NCBI RefSeq assembly: GCF_000730385.1
Contig: NZ_CP008849.1
Coordinates: forward strand, 3,100,001-3,164,000
Origin: Alteromonas australica
GTDB lineage: Bacteria > Pseudomonadota > Gammaproteobacteria > Enterobacterales > Alteromonadaceae
Reading direction: 5' to 3'
DNA: 64,000 nt
Part shown: positions 25,924 to 35,234 of the stretch, piece by piece
Layout of the letters: each line of letters begins with the position of its first letter
Numbering within the stretch: the first letter of the stretch is position 1
Translations under genes and position numbers: made by a program
The notes under the pieces: model-generated
Told to the model about the DNA's origin: nothing
Databases searched by the model: none
Seen by the model: the letters and a program-made list of their open reading frames with translations, nothing else

Positions 25924-26748
25924 TTAGTGTATCAACATTGCAACTTTTGTGGTTTCAATATCCGCAAAAGTGATCGCATTTGAAATAGCATCCATATCGG
26001 CACTTACACTATTGGCTATTTCTTTAGAGAAAAGTTCAATTTCACCGTAACATTCTTTATTGTGCTGCATGGCGGTAATGCGTGAGGCCAATGCTAAAAT
26101 GCCGATGTCAGTGTCTGCATCCTGTTTGGTAGGGTCGTTTGCGTTCATTACAGGGTAGTAAAGCACAAGCGGCAACTTCCAATTTTCCAATATAGTACCG
26201 CTACATTCTGAAAAGGTAAATCCGAAGTGTCTGATTTGCCTTACATAGGGCAGTTCACAAACCTTATCATCTTGGTAAACCTTATAAAGATCTGAAGAAT
26301 GTTTAGCTACAACTAATTCACTCAAGTTCTGCAAAATCCCCATGACAAAGAATCGTTCGCTGCCGCGAATGCCAAGGTGACGTGCAAGGCATTTAGCCAC
26401 CATGCCGCAATATACAGCTTGATACCAATGCTTATCTAAATCGATATGAGGGGTATTGAAAGACTTGAATGCAGAGTTAGCGGTTTCTGCAACCACCAGA
26501 TTGTACAACGCTTCGCCACCAATCACGCTTATGGCTTTAGAAATTGACTCTACCTGCGAGGGAAAACGGAACAAGGCACTGTTGGCAAGCCTTAACACTT
26601 TGGCAGTTAAGGATGGATCTACACTGATTAGCGCACCTAAATCCTCCGCGCTAGAACGCGGGTCGTCTAATACGGCTCTAATACGAATACAAACCTCAGG
26701 CAAAGCAAAGGATTTAGCTGCCAAGGCCACGTACTTATTTAACGTCAT
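25924..26748 (-). CDS. HDOD-domain protein
   Basis: A 274-residue cytoplasmic protein consisting mostly of an HDOD domain (about 15-215): LPEVCIRIRAVLDDPRSSAE, then VDPSLTAKVLRLANSALFRF and ISVIGGEALYNLVVAETAN. HDOD is a degenerate HD-hydrolase fold that usually lacks the catalytic metal ligands and works as a signalling module, often with cyclic-di-GMP proteins. No second domain is attached here. The genomic neighbours give no clue to a partner. Confidence 0.85.
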   Translation of the reverse strand: MTLNKYVALAAKSFALPEVCIRIRAVLDDPRSSAEDLGALISVDPSLTAKVLRLANSALFRFPSQVESISKAISVIGGEALYNLVVAETANSAFKSFNTPHIDLDKHWYQAVYCGMVAKCLARHLGIRGSERFFVMGILQNLSELVVAKHSSDLYKVYQDDKVCELPYVRQIRHFGFTFSECSGTILENWKLPLVLYYPVMNANDPTKQDADTDIGILALASRITAMQHNKECYGEIELFSKEIANSVSADMDAISNAITFADIETTKVAMLIH

Positions 26749-26815
26749 GAATAGACCTACTTAATTTCTAATAATCAACTACAGAGGCTACCGTGAGTAC
26801 CCGGCTTATCTGCTA

Positions 26816-27118
26816 TTAGGTTGAGCCTGTATCGTCGGATCCGTCGAACATACCTAGCTGCTCACCCACTCCACTGGCGTTTTGCTGCTCTTTGTCTTTA
26901 CGTCGCGCCCGCGCGTAGGCCGCCGCTTTTCGTTTATGGCACGCAGAGATAATTTTCCTACGGGTACCATCGTCAATTTTTAGCCAATACAAGCGTTCTT
27001 CACGACTACGAAAACAGCCTTTACAAAATCCTCGGGGGCCTGATTCACACACACCAATGCACGGGCTAGGGATAGCAAAAAACTCGAGTTGTTGCCCTTG
27101 ATTTGAATGATCCGTCAT
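26816..27118 (-). CDS. DUF1289 small cysteine-rich protein
   Basis: A 100-residue protein with the DUF1289 motif PSPCIGVCESGPRGFCKGC at residues 17-35: four cysteines spaced like a small metal-binding site (C-x3-C-x7-C-x2-C). It is followed by RSREERLYWLKIDDGTRRKI and an Arg/Lys-rich tail. Similar proteins are widespread in proteobacteria without a proven role; an Fe-S or zinc site is a reasonable guess. It lies 67 bp upstream of the HDOD gene on the same strand and may be co-transcribed. Confidence 0.82.
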   Translation of the reverse strand: MTDHSNQGQQLEFFAIPSPCIGVCESGPRGFCKGCFRSREERLYWLKIDDGTRRKIISACHKRKAAAYARARRKDKEQQNASGVGEQLGMFDGSDDTGST

Positions 27119-27218
27119 CGTTCATTAGTGCCGTAATGAATGTGCTTAGGGACAATTAAACCCCAGGTCACGTATTTGTGCCAGTAGACATTAGCCGCAG
27201 CTGTACTCTATATGGTGG

Positions 27219-27232
27219 ATTTACCGGTAAAT
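27219..27232. promoter_or_regulatory. 14-bp perfect palindrome ATTTACCGGTAAAT
   Basis: Lies in the 285-bp space between the DUF1289 gene and the RND operon terminator, about 100 bp upstream of the DUF1289 start. The symmetry fits a dimeric repressor site (TetR or MarR type, for example), but no matching regulator is nearby. The rest of this gap shows nothing else recognisable. Confidence 0.4.
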
Positions 27233-27333
27233 ATCAACTCTGTATCTATACACGGGTATAAACCATCGGTGTGTCATGACCATTTCCCACGTAGGCGCTG
27301 GCGCATTGTAGATAGCAAAAACATAGGCCAAAC

Positions 27334-27360
27334 AAAAAAAGGCCACTCAATTGAGTGGCC
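27334..27360 (-). terminator. Terminator of the RND efflux operon
   Basis: The 20-bp palindrome GGCCACTCAATTGAGTGGCC (27341-27360) is followed on the minus strand by TTTTTTT (27340-27334). It lies 45 bp after the RND gene stop. Confidence 0.9.
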
Positions 27361-27404
27361 TAAAAATGCCCCTTAAGAGGGCAACGCTTGGGTAGACGGG
27401 AGAG

Positions 27405-30400
27405 TTAACCTTTGCGTTTTAGCAAGTAGTAGAAGACCGGTGTAAGAATTAAGCCAAAGAAGGTCACACCTATCATGCCGGAGAATACGGCAACCCCCAT
27501 GGCTTGACGCATTTCCGCCCCCGCTCCGGTTGAGAGAACCATTGGCAATACCCCCATAATAAAGGCAATAGAGGTCATCAAAATAGGGCGTAAACGCAAG
27601 CGACTGGCTTCTTTAATCGCCGACAGAGCATCCATACCACTGTCTTGTAGCTCTTTGGCAAATTCCACAATAAGAATGGCGTTTTTGGTGGCAAGCCCAA
27701 CCAATACAATCAGCCCTATTTGGGTAAAGATATTGTTATCGCCGCCATAAATTTGCACACCAATAAGGGCACTTAACAGAGTCATAGGTACAATAAGAAT
27801 AATGGCCAATGGCAAGCGTAGGCTTTCATACTGCGCCGCTAACACCAAGAACACCAACAGCACCACCAATGGGAAAACAAAGGCTGAGGCATTACCCGCC
27901 AGTATTTGCTGGTAGGTTAGTTCGGTCCATTCGTAGGTCATACCCAGTGGTAGGGTTTCTGCCAAAATTTCTTCAATGGCCGCTTTGGCTTGGTCAGAGG
28001 AATAGCCCGCTGCTGGCGCGCCATTCACTTCCGCCGTCACATACCCGTTGTAGTGCATAACACGGTCTGGGCCGGCGCTGTGCTCAACATTTAAAAATGA
28101 GCCTAAGGGGATCATCTCGCCTTGTGAATTACGCACTTTAAATTGCGTAATATCGCCAATTTCCTGTCGATATTGCGCATCGGCCTGCACGTTCACCTGG
28201 TATGTTCTGCCAAATAAGTTGAAGTCGTTGACATACAACGAACCTAGGTACGCCTGCATAGTAGTAAACAAGGTGTCTATATTTACTCCTTGGCTTACCG
28301 CTTTTTCGCGGTCTACGTCTACATCAAGCTGAGGCACCGCCACGGTAAAGCTGGTGAACGACCCGGTTAAGGCTGGGTGTGCCCACGCTTTGCCAATCAC
28401 TTCCTGAGTGACCCGCTCTAGTTCTTGAAAGCCAAGATTACCTCTGTCTTCAATTTGCAGTCTAAAGCCGCCAATAGTCCCTAGCCCCATCACTGGCGGA
28501 GGCGGAAATATAGCCACGTAAGCCCCTTTGATTGCGCCAAACTGCTGATTTAGCTTTGCTGCAATGGCCCCTGCTGATAACTCGGGTGACTGGCGTTCAT
28601 TAAAGGGTTTAAGTGGCGTAAACAAAATACCTGAGCTTGGACTGTTAGTGAAACCGTTGATATTAAGCCCGGGAAACGCCACGGCGTCAGACACACCGGG
28701 GTGCGCCATGGCAATCCGTGACATTTCACGAATGACCTCTTCGGTTCTGTCTAAGCTTGCCGCATTGGGTAACTGTGCAAACGCCACCAAATATTGCTTG
28801 TCTTGCCCTGGCACATAACCGGTGGGCGTAGACGCAAATTGGTTATAGGTAAGCGCAATTAAACCTGCATACAACACCAATACAATACCGCTTTTACGAA
28901 TTAACCCACCCACAGCGCCGGTGTATTTTTTTGAGCCTCGCTCGAATACGCGGTTAAACGGGGCAAACACGAAACGGCCAAACACTTTGTCCATGCCACG
29001 GGTTAACCAATCATTGGCTTTACCATGAGGCTTAAGCAATAGCGCAGACAGTGCCGGGCTAAGGGTTAACGAGTTAATCGCAGATATGACTGTGGATATA
29101 GTGATAGTAAGGGCAAACTGCTTATAGAATTGCCCGGTTAAGCCACTCATAAATGCAGTAGGAATAAATACCGCGGCAAGCACTAAAGTTGTGGCAATAA
29201 TAGGGCCAGTCACCTCTTTCATGGCTTGCACGGTGGCATCAAAAGGAGACTTACCCTCTGCAATATTTCGCTCTACGTTTTCCACCACCACAATAGCGTC
29301 ATCTACCACAATACCTATTGCCAACACCAAACCAAACAATGATAAAGCGTTAAGTGAAAAGCCCATAAGTTGCATGAACGCAAAGGTCCCCACTAATGAA
29401 ATAGGCACTGCAACAAGGGGAATGATAGACGCACGCCAGGTTTGTAAGAACAGCACTACCACTAATACAACCAGCAATACGGCTTCCAGCAAGGTGTCGA
29501 CTACGGCTTCAATAGAGCCTCGAACAAACACCGTGGGGTCGTAAACAATGTCGTACTCCAAACCATCGGGAAACATTGTCGACAGCTCAGCCATACGGGC
29601 GCGCACGTCATCAGAAATTTGAATAGCATTTGAACCCGGCGCTTGAAATATAGGTAAAGCCGCGGCCGGTTTATTATTTAACAGCGAGCGCAATGAATAG
29701 TTGTCTGCCCCTAACTCCACACGGGCCACGTCCTTAAGACGGGTTATTTCCCCATTTTCGCCGGTTTTGACAATAATATTTTCAAACTCGGTTTCATCTT
29801 TTAATCGCCCGCGAACGTTAATCAGTAACTGAAATTCGCTTTTACCCGTGGGTTGAGAGCCCAAGCTTCCTGCTGCCGCCTGCTGGTTTTGATCGGCAAT
29901 AGCTGCGGCCACATCGCCAGGATTTAGTTGTAGCGCGGCAAGTTTATTCGGGTCTAGCCACACACGCATGCTGAACTCACCGGCGCCAAACATACGCACC
30001 TGCCCTACTCCGTTAATACGAGCCAGCTCGTCTTTTACAAACTGATCAGCATAGTTAGACAAATACAGCATGTCGTAACGGTTATCTGGCGAGGTTAAAT
30101 GCACCACCATGGTTAAATCTGGTGATGATTTTTCGGTAACAACCCCTAAGCGCTGTACCTCTTCGGGCAAGCGGGGCGTGGCGCGGTTCACACGGTTTTG
30201 AACGAGCGTAGTGGCATCATCAGGATCGGTGCCGATAGCAAAGGTGATAGTAAGGGTCATGGTGCCATCGCTGGTTGCCTGCGACGACATATACAGCATA
30301 TCTTCAACACCGTTAATTTCTTGCTCTAACGGCGTTGCAACAGTAGCTGCGATAACTTCTGGGTTGGCACCAGGGTAACTTGCCGTCACGACAACGGTGG

Positions 30401-30527
30401 GCGGTACCACTTCAGGGTATTCTGTAATAGGCAATTGCCACACCGCAATGGCCCCGCCGATGAAAATAAGCAACGACAGCACACCCGCAAATATCGGGCG
30501 GCTAATGAAGAATTGCGAAATGTTCAT
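27405..30527 (-). CDS. RND-family multidrug efflux transporter, inner-membrane subunit (HAE1/AcrB type)
   Basis: A 1040-residue proton-driven efflux pump with the usual 12 membrane helices and two large periplasmic loops. The N-terminus ISQFFISRPIFAGVLSLL and QLPITEYPEVVPPTVVVTAS is typical of HAE1 pumps. The proton-relay aspartates are in GLVLAIGIVVDDAIVVVEN (around residue 405), and the second half has VGLATKNAILIVEFAKE. The start overlaps the upstream fusion-protein stop by one base (TAATG), giving translational coupling. It needs an outer-membrane channel such as TolC/OprM, not encoded here. Substrates are unknown; MexF-like drugs are possible given the LysR neighbour. Confidence 0.94.
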   Translation of the reverse strand: MNISQFFISRPIFAGVLSLLIFIGGAIAVWQLPITEYPEVVPPTVVVTASYPGANPEVIAATVATPLEQEINGVEDMLYMSSQATSDGTMTLTITFAIGTDPDDATTLVQNRVNRATPRLPEEVQRLGVVTEKSSPDLTMVVHLTSPDNRYDMLYLSNYADQFVKDELARINGVGQVRMFGAGEFSMRVWLDPNKLAALQLNPGDVAAAIADQNQQAAAGSLGSQPTGKSEFQLLINVRGRLKDETEFENIIVKTGENGEITRLKDVARVELGADNYSLRSLLNNKPAAALPIFQAPGSNAIQISDDVRARMAELSTMFPDGLEYDIVYDPTVFVRGSIEAVVDTLLEAVLLVVLVVVLFLQTWRASIIPLVAVPISLVGTFAFMQLMGFSLNALSLFGLVLAIGIVVDDAIVVVENVERNIAEGKSPFDATVQAMKEVTGPIIATTLVLAAVFIPTAFMSGLTGQFYKQFALTITISTVISAINSLTLSPALSALLLKPHGKANDWLTRGMDKVFGRFVFAPFNRVFERGSKKYTGAVGGLIRKSGIVLVLYAGLIALTYNQFASTPTGYVPGQDKQYLVAFAQLPNAASLDRTEEVIREMSRIAMAHPGVSDAVAFPGLNINGFTNSPSSGILFTPLKPFNERQSPELSAGAIAAKLNQQFGAIKGAYVAIFPPPPVMGLGTIGGFRLQIEDRGNLGFQELERVTQEVIGKAWAHPALTGSFTSFTVAVPQLDVDVDREKAVSQGVNIDTLFTTMQAYLGSLYVNDFNLFGRTYQVNVQADAQYRQEIGDITQFKVRNSQGEMIPLGSFLNVEHSAGPDRVMHYNGYVTAEVNGAPAAGYSSDQAKAAIEEILAETLPLGMTYEWTELTYQQILAGNASAFVFPLVVLLVFLVLAAQYESLRLPLAIILIVPMTLLSALIGVQIYGGDNNIFTQIGLIVLVGLATKNAILIVEFAKELQDSGMDALSAIKEASRLRLRPILMTSIAFIMGVLPMVLSTGAGAEMRQAMGVAVFSGMIGVTFFGLILTPVFYYLLKRKG

Positions 30528-31798
30528 TACTTAAGACCTGCCGTAACCGTAGGCGCTGACACTGAACCACCAGCAAGCACATCATCAAACTGCGCCATGT
30601 TTTGTGTCAGCTCGGTGGCATTATCCACACGAGACTGCCAATTAGACAAATTAGCCAAAGCGTCTTCATCACCCATAGGCACTTCGTTTGCTGCCACCAA
30701 CGCACCAGGGCGAACACGCTGCAAGCCGTCCACAACAATGCTGTCGTTAGCGTTTAAGCCACGTTTAATAATACGCATGCTACCCACTTTATCGCCTAAT
30801 GTTACTGGGCGGTATTCCACTTTATTTTCTTCATTTACTACAAGGACAAACTTGTTGTTTAAATCTGTACCTATGGCTTTTTCTTTAATAAGAATGCCTT
30901 GCTCCTGGGTGTCGCCTGCCAGTTTAAGGTGGGCAAACAAACCGGGGATTAAACGACCCTCGTCATTGTTAAATACGGCGCGCACGCGAAGCGTGCCTGT
31001 ACTGCTATTCACTTGATTGTCGATAAAATCAATTTGCCCCCAGTGATGATAGTCAGACTCATTTGCCAAACGCATAGCAACAGGCTGCTCACTAACGGCC
31101 GTTGACGCCTTATTAGTAGAAGATAGGTAGTTAAGATACGTTTGTTCATCTATGTCGAAGTACGCGTAAAGACGATCTGTTGACACGATACGCGTTAACT
31201 CGGTTTGCCCTGCCGTGACGAAGTTACCTTCGGTTATATTCGCGCGAGAAATACGCCCTGAAATTGGCGCTTCAACACGGGCAAAACCACGGTTTAAACG
31301 CGCTACGTCAAGCTCCGCTTGGGTTTGATTTAAACTGGCTAACGCCTGATTCTTTTCTGCTAAACGGGCATCTAGCACTTCTTCAGACACCGCTTGGGTT
31401 TTGCGAAGTTTGAAGGCGCGATTATAGTTCTGCTCAGCAAGTTGAACGCGGCTTTTCGCTTCTTCAAGTTGCGCAGTTAAACGAGAAACTTCAGCCTTAA
31501 ACGTACGGTTATCAATAAGGAACAAGGTTTGACCTTGTTCAACATATTCACCTTCATCAAAAGCCACAAAATCGATATAGCCGGACACGCGAGGACGCAA
31601 CGCAACAATATGTGGAGACTCTAAACGACCTGTAAAGTTATCCCATTCGGTTAACCGCTGAGATACCACTTTTGCCACATCAACAGGCACACCAGTATTT
31701 GCCTGCATGGTCTGAGCTGGCCCTTTTTCATCGCCGCCACATGCAGCGACCAGCAAAGTAAGGCTTACCATTGCCAATAAACGGGTAAAAGTTTTCAT
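30527..31798 (-). CDS. RND efflux periplasmic adaptor (membrane fusion lipoprotein)
   Basis: A 423-residue MFP/HlyD-type adaptor linking the RND pump to an outer-membrane channel. Lipoprotein signal with lipobox LVAAC (Cys20), followed by a lipoyl/barrel-sandwich half VALRPRVSGYIDFVAFDEGE near residue 66-85. A coiled-coil hairpin spans about residues 100-165 (SRLTAQLEEAKSRVQLAEQN), then APISGRISRANITEGNFV. Encoded first, one base overlapping the pump gene. A 208-bp gap separates it from the divergent LysR gene, which probably controls it. Confidence 0.93.
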   Translation of the reverse strand: MKTFTRLLAMVSLTLLVAACGGDEKGPAQTMQANTGVPVDVAKVVSQRLTEWDNFTGRLESPHIVALRPRVSGYIDFVAFDEGEYVEQGQTLFLIDNRTFKAEVSRLTAQLEEAKSRVQLAEQNYNRAFKLRKTQAVSEEVLDARLAEKNQALASLNQTQAELDVARLNRGFARVEAPISGRISRANITEGNFVTAGQTELTRIVSTDRLYAYFDIDEQTYLNYLSSTNKASTAVSEQPVAMRLANESDYHHWGQIDFIDNQVNSSTGTLRVRAVFNNDEGRLIPGLFAHLKLAGDTQEQGILIKEKAIGTDLNNKFVLVVNEENKVEYRPVTLGDKVGSMRIIKRGLNANDSIVVDGLQRVRPGALVAANEVPMGDEDALANLSNWQSRVDNATELTQNMAQFDDVLAGGSVSAPTVTAGLK

Positions 31799-31890
31799 TG
31801 CAAGATACTCTTAAAAATTGAACTAAAGTTTGATGCCGTGCATTATGCACACCCTCAAACAATAAAAATAATTATCTTTTAATATGCAAC

Positions 31891-31904
31891 ACATCACATG
31901 ATGT
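31891..31904. promoter_or_regulatory. Candidate LysR-type operator in the efflux/LysR divergent promoter
   Basis: ACATCA-CA-TGATGT, a 6-bp inverted repeat in the 208-bp space between the fusion-protein gene and the LysR gene. Its place between divergent genes is where LysR regulators normally bind. Low information content. Confidence 0.35.
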
Positions 31905-32006
31905 TATATATTAGGAAGCAGATTTATTGATGAAGTTATGAACAACTCACCGTTCGTGGTATCAATGCGTTACGTCCACGCCCCGTTTTGACCAAAGGAG
32001 ACGAAG

Positions 32007-33062
32007 ATGCGTCCACATGATTTAAATTTACTCATGATATTTGATGCCATCATGACAGAAGGTGCGATTACGCGCGCTGCCGATAGACTGTCGATGACAC
32101 AGCCTGCTGTATCTAATGCCCTTTCGCGCATGCGTACAGCATGGAACGATGAGCTGTTTGTGAAGGACGGTCGCGGTATTCAACCCACCTCCTTTGCTAA
32201 AAACCTGTGGAGCCAAATTCAAGGTCCCTTAGGTGAGCTTGAAGTGGCCGTCAACCCTACCGACTTCAACCCTGCTACCGCTAAACGTACCTTTCGTATT
32301 GCCGCCACCGACAGTATCGTTTCTATTGTGTGGGGACCCCTTCGTAAAGTGATTGAAAACGAAGCACCGGGTATCAACATCCACGCTATTCCCAACTACG
32401 ATATGGAAAGCCATAAAATTCTCAAAGATGCTGAAGCCGAGCTTACGTTTTCAAAATATCTTGAACCTGGCTCAGTCATTCGCGCAGAACACGTGCTCGA
32501 CCCAAGCTGGGTGGTGGTAATGCGCCCCGATCACCCGCTGGCAAAATCGCAACTCACATTAGAAGACTTTGTGGCTGCCGATCACTTATTGGTGTCGGTT
32601 ACCGGTGATGTGACTGGTCCTACCGATCAAGTGCTTGCAAACCTTGGTTTAAAGCGCCGCGTGGCCATGTCGGTTAATCAATTCTATAACGCCACACCAC
32701 TACTGAGGGAAAGCGATCTCATTTGCGTGGCGCCTTCTCTTGTCTTGGAAAGAGAAATATTTTCCGGCGAATTAGCGGTGTTTGAAACGCCCATTGAAAT
32801 CGTCAGCTCTCCCCTTTCTGTTATGTGGCATAAACGTCAAGATCAAGATGCAGGCTTGCAGTGGTTGCGTGGCTTAGTGGTGAAATTTATTCGGGAACGC
32901 GCTCAACGCCATGAAATGCTGCTTTCCCAGTGTTGCCGAAAAGCCTATTGCGCAGATACGGTTAAACGCTTTATGGACCAGCGTAATATGGACTGTAGCG
33001 AATTTTCGCCAGCCCACTTAAACGTGCCAAGTAACGATGAAATCAGCAAGGTAAAAGCATAG
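32007..33062 (+). CDS. LysR-family regulator with cysteine-rich C-terminal extension (probable efflux regulator)
   Basis: A 351-residue LysR protein of the NodD/LeuO/MexT-like branch: LNLLMIFDAIMTEGAITRAA then TQPAVSNALSRMRTAWNDEL, and LTFSKYLEPGSV in the sensor domain. It is preceded by AAAGGAGACG before the ATG. Typical members have about 300-310 residues; this one has some 40 extra at the C-terminus, including CCRKAYCADT and a further Cys in MDCSEF. It is divergent from the RND operon, the arrangement seen with MexT and its pump, so local control of efflux is likely. The role of the cysteine tail is unknown. Confidence 0.87.
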   Translation: MRPHDLNLLMIFDAIMTEGAITRAADRLSMTQPAVSNALSRMRTAWNDELFVKDGRGIQPTSFAKNLWSQIQGPLGELEVAVNPTDFNPATAKRTFRIAATDSIVSIVWGPLRKVIENEAPGINIHAIPNYDMESHKILKDAEAELTFSKYLEPGSVIRAEHVLDPSWVVVMRPDHPLAKSQLTLEDFVAADHLLVSVTGDVTGPTDQVLANLGLKRRVAMSVNQFYNATPLLRESDLICVAPSLVLEREIFSGELAVFETPIEIVSSPLSVMWHKRQDQDAGLQWLRGLVVKFIRERAQRHEMLLSQCCRKAYCADTVKRFMDQRNMDCSEFSPAHLNVPSNDEISKVKA

Positions 33063-33108
33063 GTTCAGCTGCTGATTTCAACGTTATTATTAGCGCAGTA
33101 TAGGGTTT

Positions 33109-34317
33109 CTACCAATTATACATAGTGCCATCTTCAAGTCGGTTCACAGGTAAGTAAGCTGGCTTATAGGGATACTTGGCCGCTAACGACTCATCAATAT
33201 CTACACCATGTCCGGGCTTTTCACCCACCTTCATAACCCCCTCTTCGAAACGATAGTCATGGGGGAATACAGCGTCGGTTTCTTCGGTATGACGCATGTA
33301 TTCTTGAATACCAAAATTAGGAACCCAGGTATCAAAATGTACCGCAGCTCCCATGGTAATTGGACTTAAGTCGGTAGCACCATGGAATCCAGTGCGAACA
33401 TGGTAAAGCTCGGCTAAATGCGCAATTCTGCGCAAGTGTGAAATTCCGCCAGCGTGTACAATTGTAGTGCGAATGTAGTCGATTAATTGTTCACTAATAA
33501 GCTGTTGGCAGTCATGAATAGAGGAGAATACCTCCCCAACGGCAATTGGGGTAGTGGTATGTTGTCGGAATAACCTAAACCCTTCTTGCAGTTCAGCGGG
33601 AACGGCGTCTTCTAGCCAAAACAACTTGTAAGGTTCTAGAGACTTACCTAATTGAGCCGCCTCTAGTGGTGTGCAACGGTGATGGGCATCGTGTAACAAA
33701 TGGTGATCGTACCCATAGGTATCACGCAATGTCTCAAATAATTTAGGGACACTGTTTAGGTACTTAGTGGTAGACCAAATATTTTCCGACGGTAAATTAG
33801 CGTCAGCGGGTTCATAAAACAGTTTATCCTTGGAAACACCATACGTGCTACTAAGGCCAGGAACACCTGTTTGCGCACGAATGGCTTTATAACCCATATC
33901 AATATACCTGCCCACTTCCTCGACGGTTTCTTCAATGGTGTTGCCATTTGCATGGCCATAGACCATTACCCCATCACGGCTGCGGCCGCCGAGTAATTGA
34001 TACAATGGCATATTAGCGGCTTTCGCTTTGATGTCCCATAGTGCGACGTCAATTGCCGCGATGGCTGTCATTCCAACAGGCCCTCTGCGCCAGTACGCTC
34101 CTCTATAGAAGTACTGCCAAATATCCTCTATACGGCTAGCATCTTTGCCTAACAAACAAGGTATTAAATGATCTTCAAGGTAACTAACAACCGCGAGTTC
34201 ACGACCATTTAACGTAGCATCACCAATTCCATAAATCCCTTCATCGGTAACAATTTTTAACGTCACAAAGTTACGACTGGGGCAAGTAACAATCACTTTT
34301 GCTTCAATTATTTTCAT
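33109..34317 (-). CDS. manD: D-mannonate dehydratase, enolase superfamily (ManD)
   Basis: A 402-residue enolase-superfamily dehydratase, nearly collinear with the characterised ManD of Novosphingobium as I recall it. It converts D-mannonate to 2-keto-3-deoxy-D-gluconate. Landmarks are [53 protein letters not shown], the metal-ligand glutamates in [10 protein letters not shown] and VGEVFSS, and the catalytic HGATDLSP and [15 protein letters not shown]. The ATG at 34317 has AAAGGT just upstream, which excludes the in-frame ATG at 34335. Divergent from a GntR regulator. It completes the glucuronate route with uxaC and uxuB of this window. Confidence 0.93.
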   Translation of the reverse strand: MKIIEAKVIVTCPSRNFVTLKIVTDEGIYGIGDATLNGRELAVVSYLEDHLIPCLLGKDASRIEDIWQYFYRGAYWRRGPVGMTAIAAIDVALWDIKAKAANMPLYQLLGGRSRDGVMVYGHANGNTIEETVEEVGRYIDMGYKAIRAQTGVPGLSSTYGVSKDKLFYEPADANLPSENIWSTTKYLNSVPKLFETLRDTYGYDHHLLHDAHHRCTPLEAAQLGKSLEPYKLFWLEDAVPAELQEGFRLFRQHTTTPIAVGEVFSSIHDCQQLISEQLIDYIRTTIVHAGGISHLRRIAHLAELYHVRTGFHGATDLSPITMGAAVHFDTWVPNFGIQEYMRHTEETDAVFPHDYRFEEGVMKVGEKPGHGVDIDESLAAKYPYKPAYLPVNRLEDGTMYNW

Positions 34318-34390
34318 ACGAGTACCTTTAAGCATTAACGTACACCAATCTAGGGGAGAGTAACTTGAAGTTACTAAGGGAAACCTTTAA

Positions 34391-34435
34391 ATTGGTCTGG
34401 ACTATTAACTCTAGAGTATAATCGGCTTGACCAAT
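34391..34435. promoter_or_regulatory. Candidate GntR operator/promoter region between manD and gntR
   Basis: ATTGGTC (34391-34397) and GACCAAT (34429-34435) form an inverted repeat flanking a perfect -10 hexamer TATAAT (34417-34422). ATTGGTCTGGAC resembles sequence near 35177, and ATCGGCTTGACCAAT (34421-34435) recurs exactly at 63435-63449. Both divergent genes would be controlled from here. Confidence 0.5.
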
Positions 34436-35155
34436 TTACAAGATCAATTTTCATCCGTTGACAATACAGGTGCTAAACGTCTGTATTTGCAAATTGCGGA
34501 CAAACTCGCTCAACTTATCAGTGATGGAATAATAAAACCTGGCGAACGCTTGCCAGCAGAGCGTGAATTAGCCAGCCGCTATGATGTGAGCAGACAAACC
34601 GTACGCGAGGCATTAATTGCATTAGAAGTGTCAGGCATTGTCGCAATACGCCCTAGTTCTGGCATTTACGTATTAAAGAAATCAACCCTAAGCCCCGCCC
34701 TAATTACCGAAGATGCCCCTGGCCCTTTAGAAATTATGGAAGCGAGACGGCTACTAGAAGGGCAAGCGTGCGAAATGGCGGCTTCACGTATCAGCAACGA
34801 GGAACTACGTAAGCTTCAAGCTTATATCGAACAAATGTCGGTGTTAGTTGGTAAGCAAGATTTAACCGGGGCAGAACAGTTTGATGGTAGGTTTCACCGG
34901 TTAATTGCGCACGCAACACGAAACAGTGCTATTTACACTATGGTTGATTGGCTGTGGACCTTGCGAGATTCATCTGAAATTAGTCGTCTCTTTGCTGAAA
35001 AAATGCGAAGACATGGCGCCAACCCCAACATTGAAGCCCATCAGGCTATATACGAAAATTTATGTAGGCGCGACGGAGATGGAGCAAGGCAAGCAATGGA
35101 AAGCCATCTCAAACACGTAGAAGACATGTTTATAATTATGATTGGAGACGCTTAA
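34427..35155 (+). CDS. GntR-family regulator, FadR subfamily (uronate-type)
   Basis: A 242-residue GntR/FadR-type repressor. The winged HTH spans about residues 18-85 (LYLQIADKLAQLISDGIIKP, LPAERELASRYDVSRQTVRE) and an all-helical FCD sensor domain about 100-225 (EIMEARRLLEGQACEMAASR, GRFHRLIAHATRN). The only usable start is TTG at 34427. It has no ribosome-binding site and lies four bases after TATAAT, so the mRNA could be leaderless or the true promoter is elsewhere. Relatives include ExuR/UxuR, matching the divergent mannonate dehydratase gene. Control of manD and of the GH92 gene downstream is inferred. Confidence 0.87.
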   Translation: MTNLQDQFSSVDNTGAKRLYLQIADKLAQLISDGIIKPGERLPAERELASRYDVSRQTVREALIALEVSGIVAIRPSSGIYVLKKSTLSPALITEDAPGPLEIMEARRLLEGQACEMAASRISNEELRKLQAYIEQMSVLVGKQDLTGAEQFDGRFHRLIAHATRNSAIYTMVDWLWTLRDSSEISRLFAEKMRRHGANPNIEAHQAIYENLCRRDGDGARQAMESHLKHVEDMFIIMIGDA

Positions 35156-35156
35156 T

Positions 35157-35169
35157 TTGGACGGTCCAA
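35157..35169. promoter_or_regulatory. Palindrome TTGGACGGTCCAA upstream of GH92
   Basis: A perfect 13-bp palindrome just after the gntR stop and 65 bp before the GH92 start. It is followed at 35177 by TTGGTCTGCAATATT, similar to TTGGTCTGGACTATT at 34392. These are the best candidates for the GntR regulator's binding sites in front of the downstream genes. Confidence 0.5.
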
Positions 35170-35234
35170 TTTGACATTGGTCTGCAATATTGATATTTCT
35201 GTGCGTCCAGATTTTGATAACGCAGAGCATTGTC

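Noticed and set aside
30435-31016. 193-codon open frame on the plus strand
   Set aside because: Antisense to the RND pump start and the adaptor gene; no domain and no ribosome-binding site.
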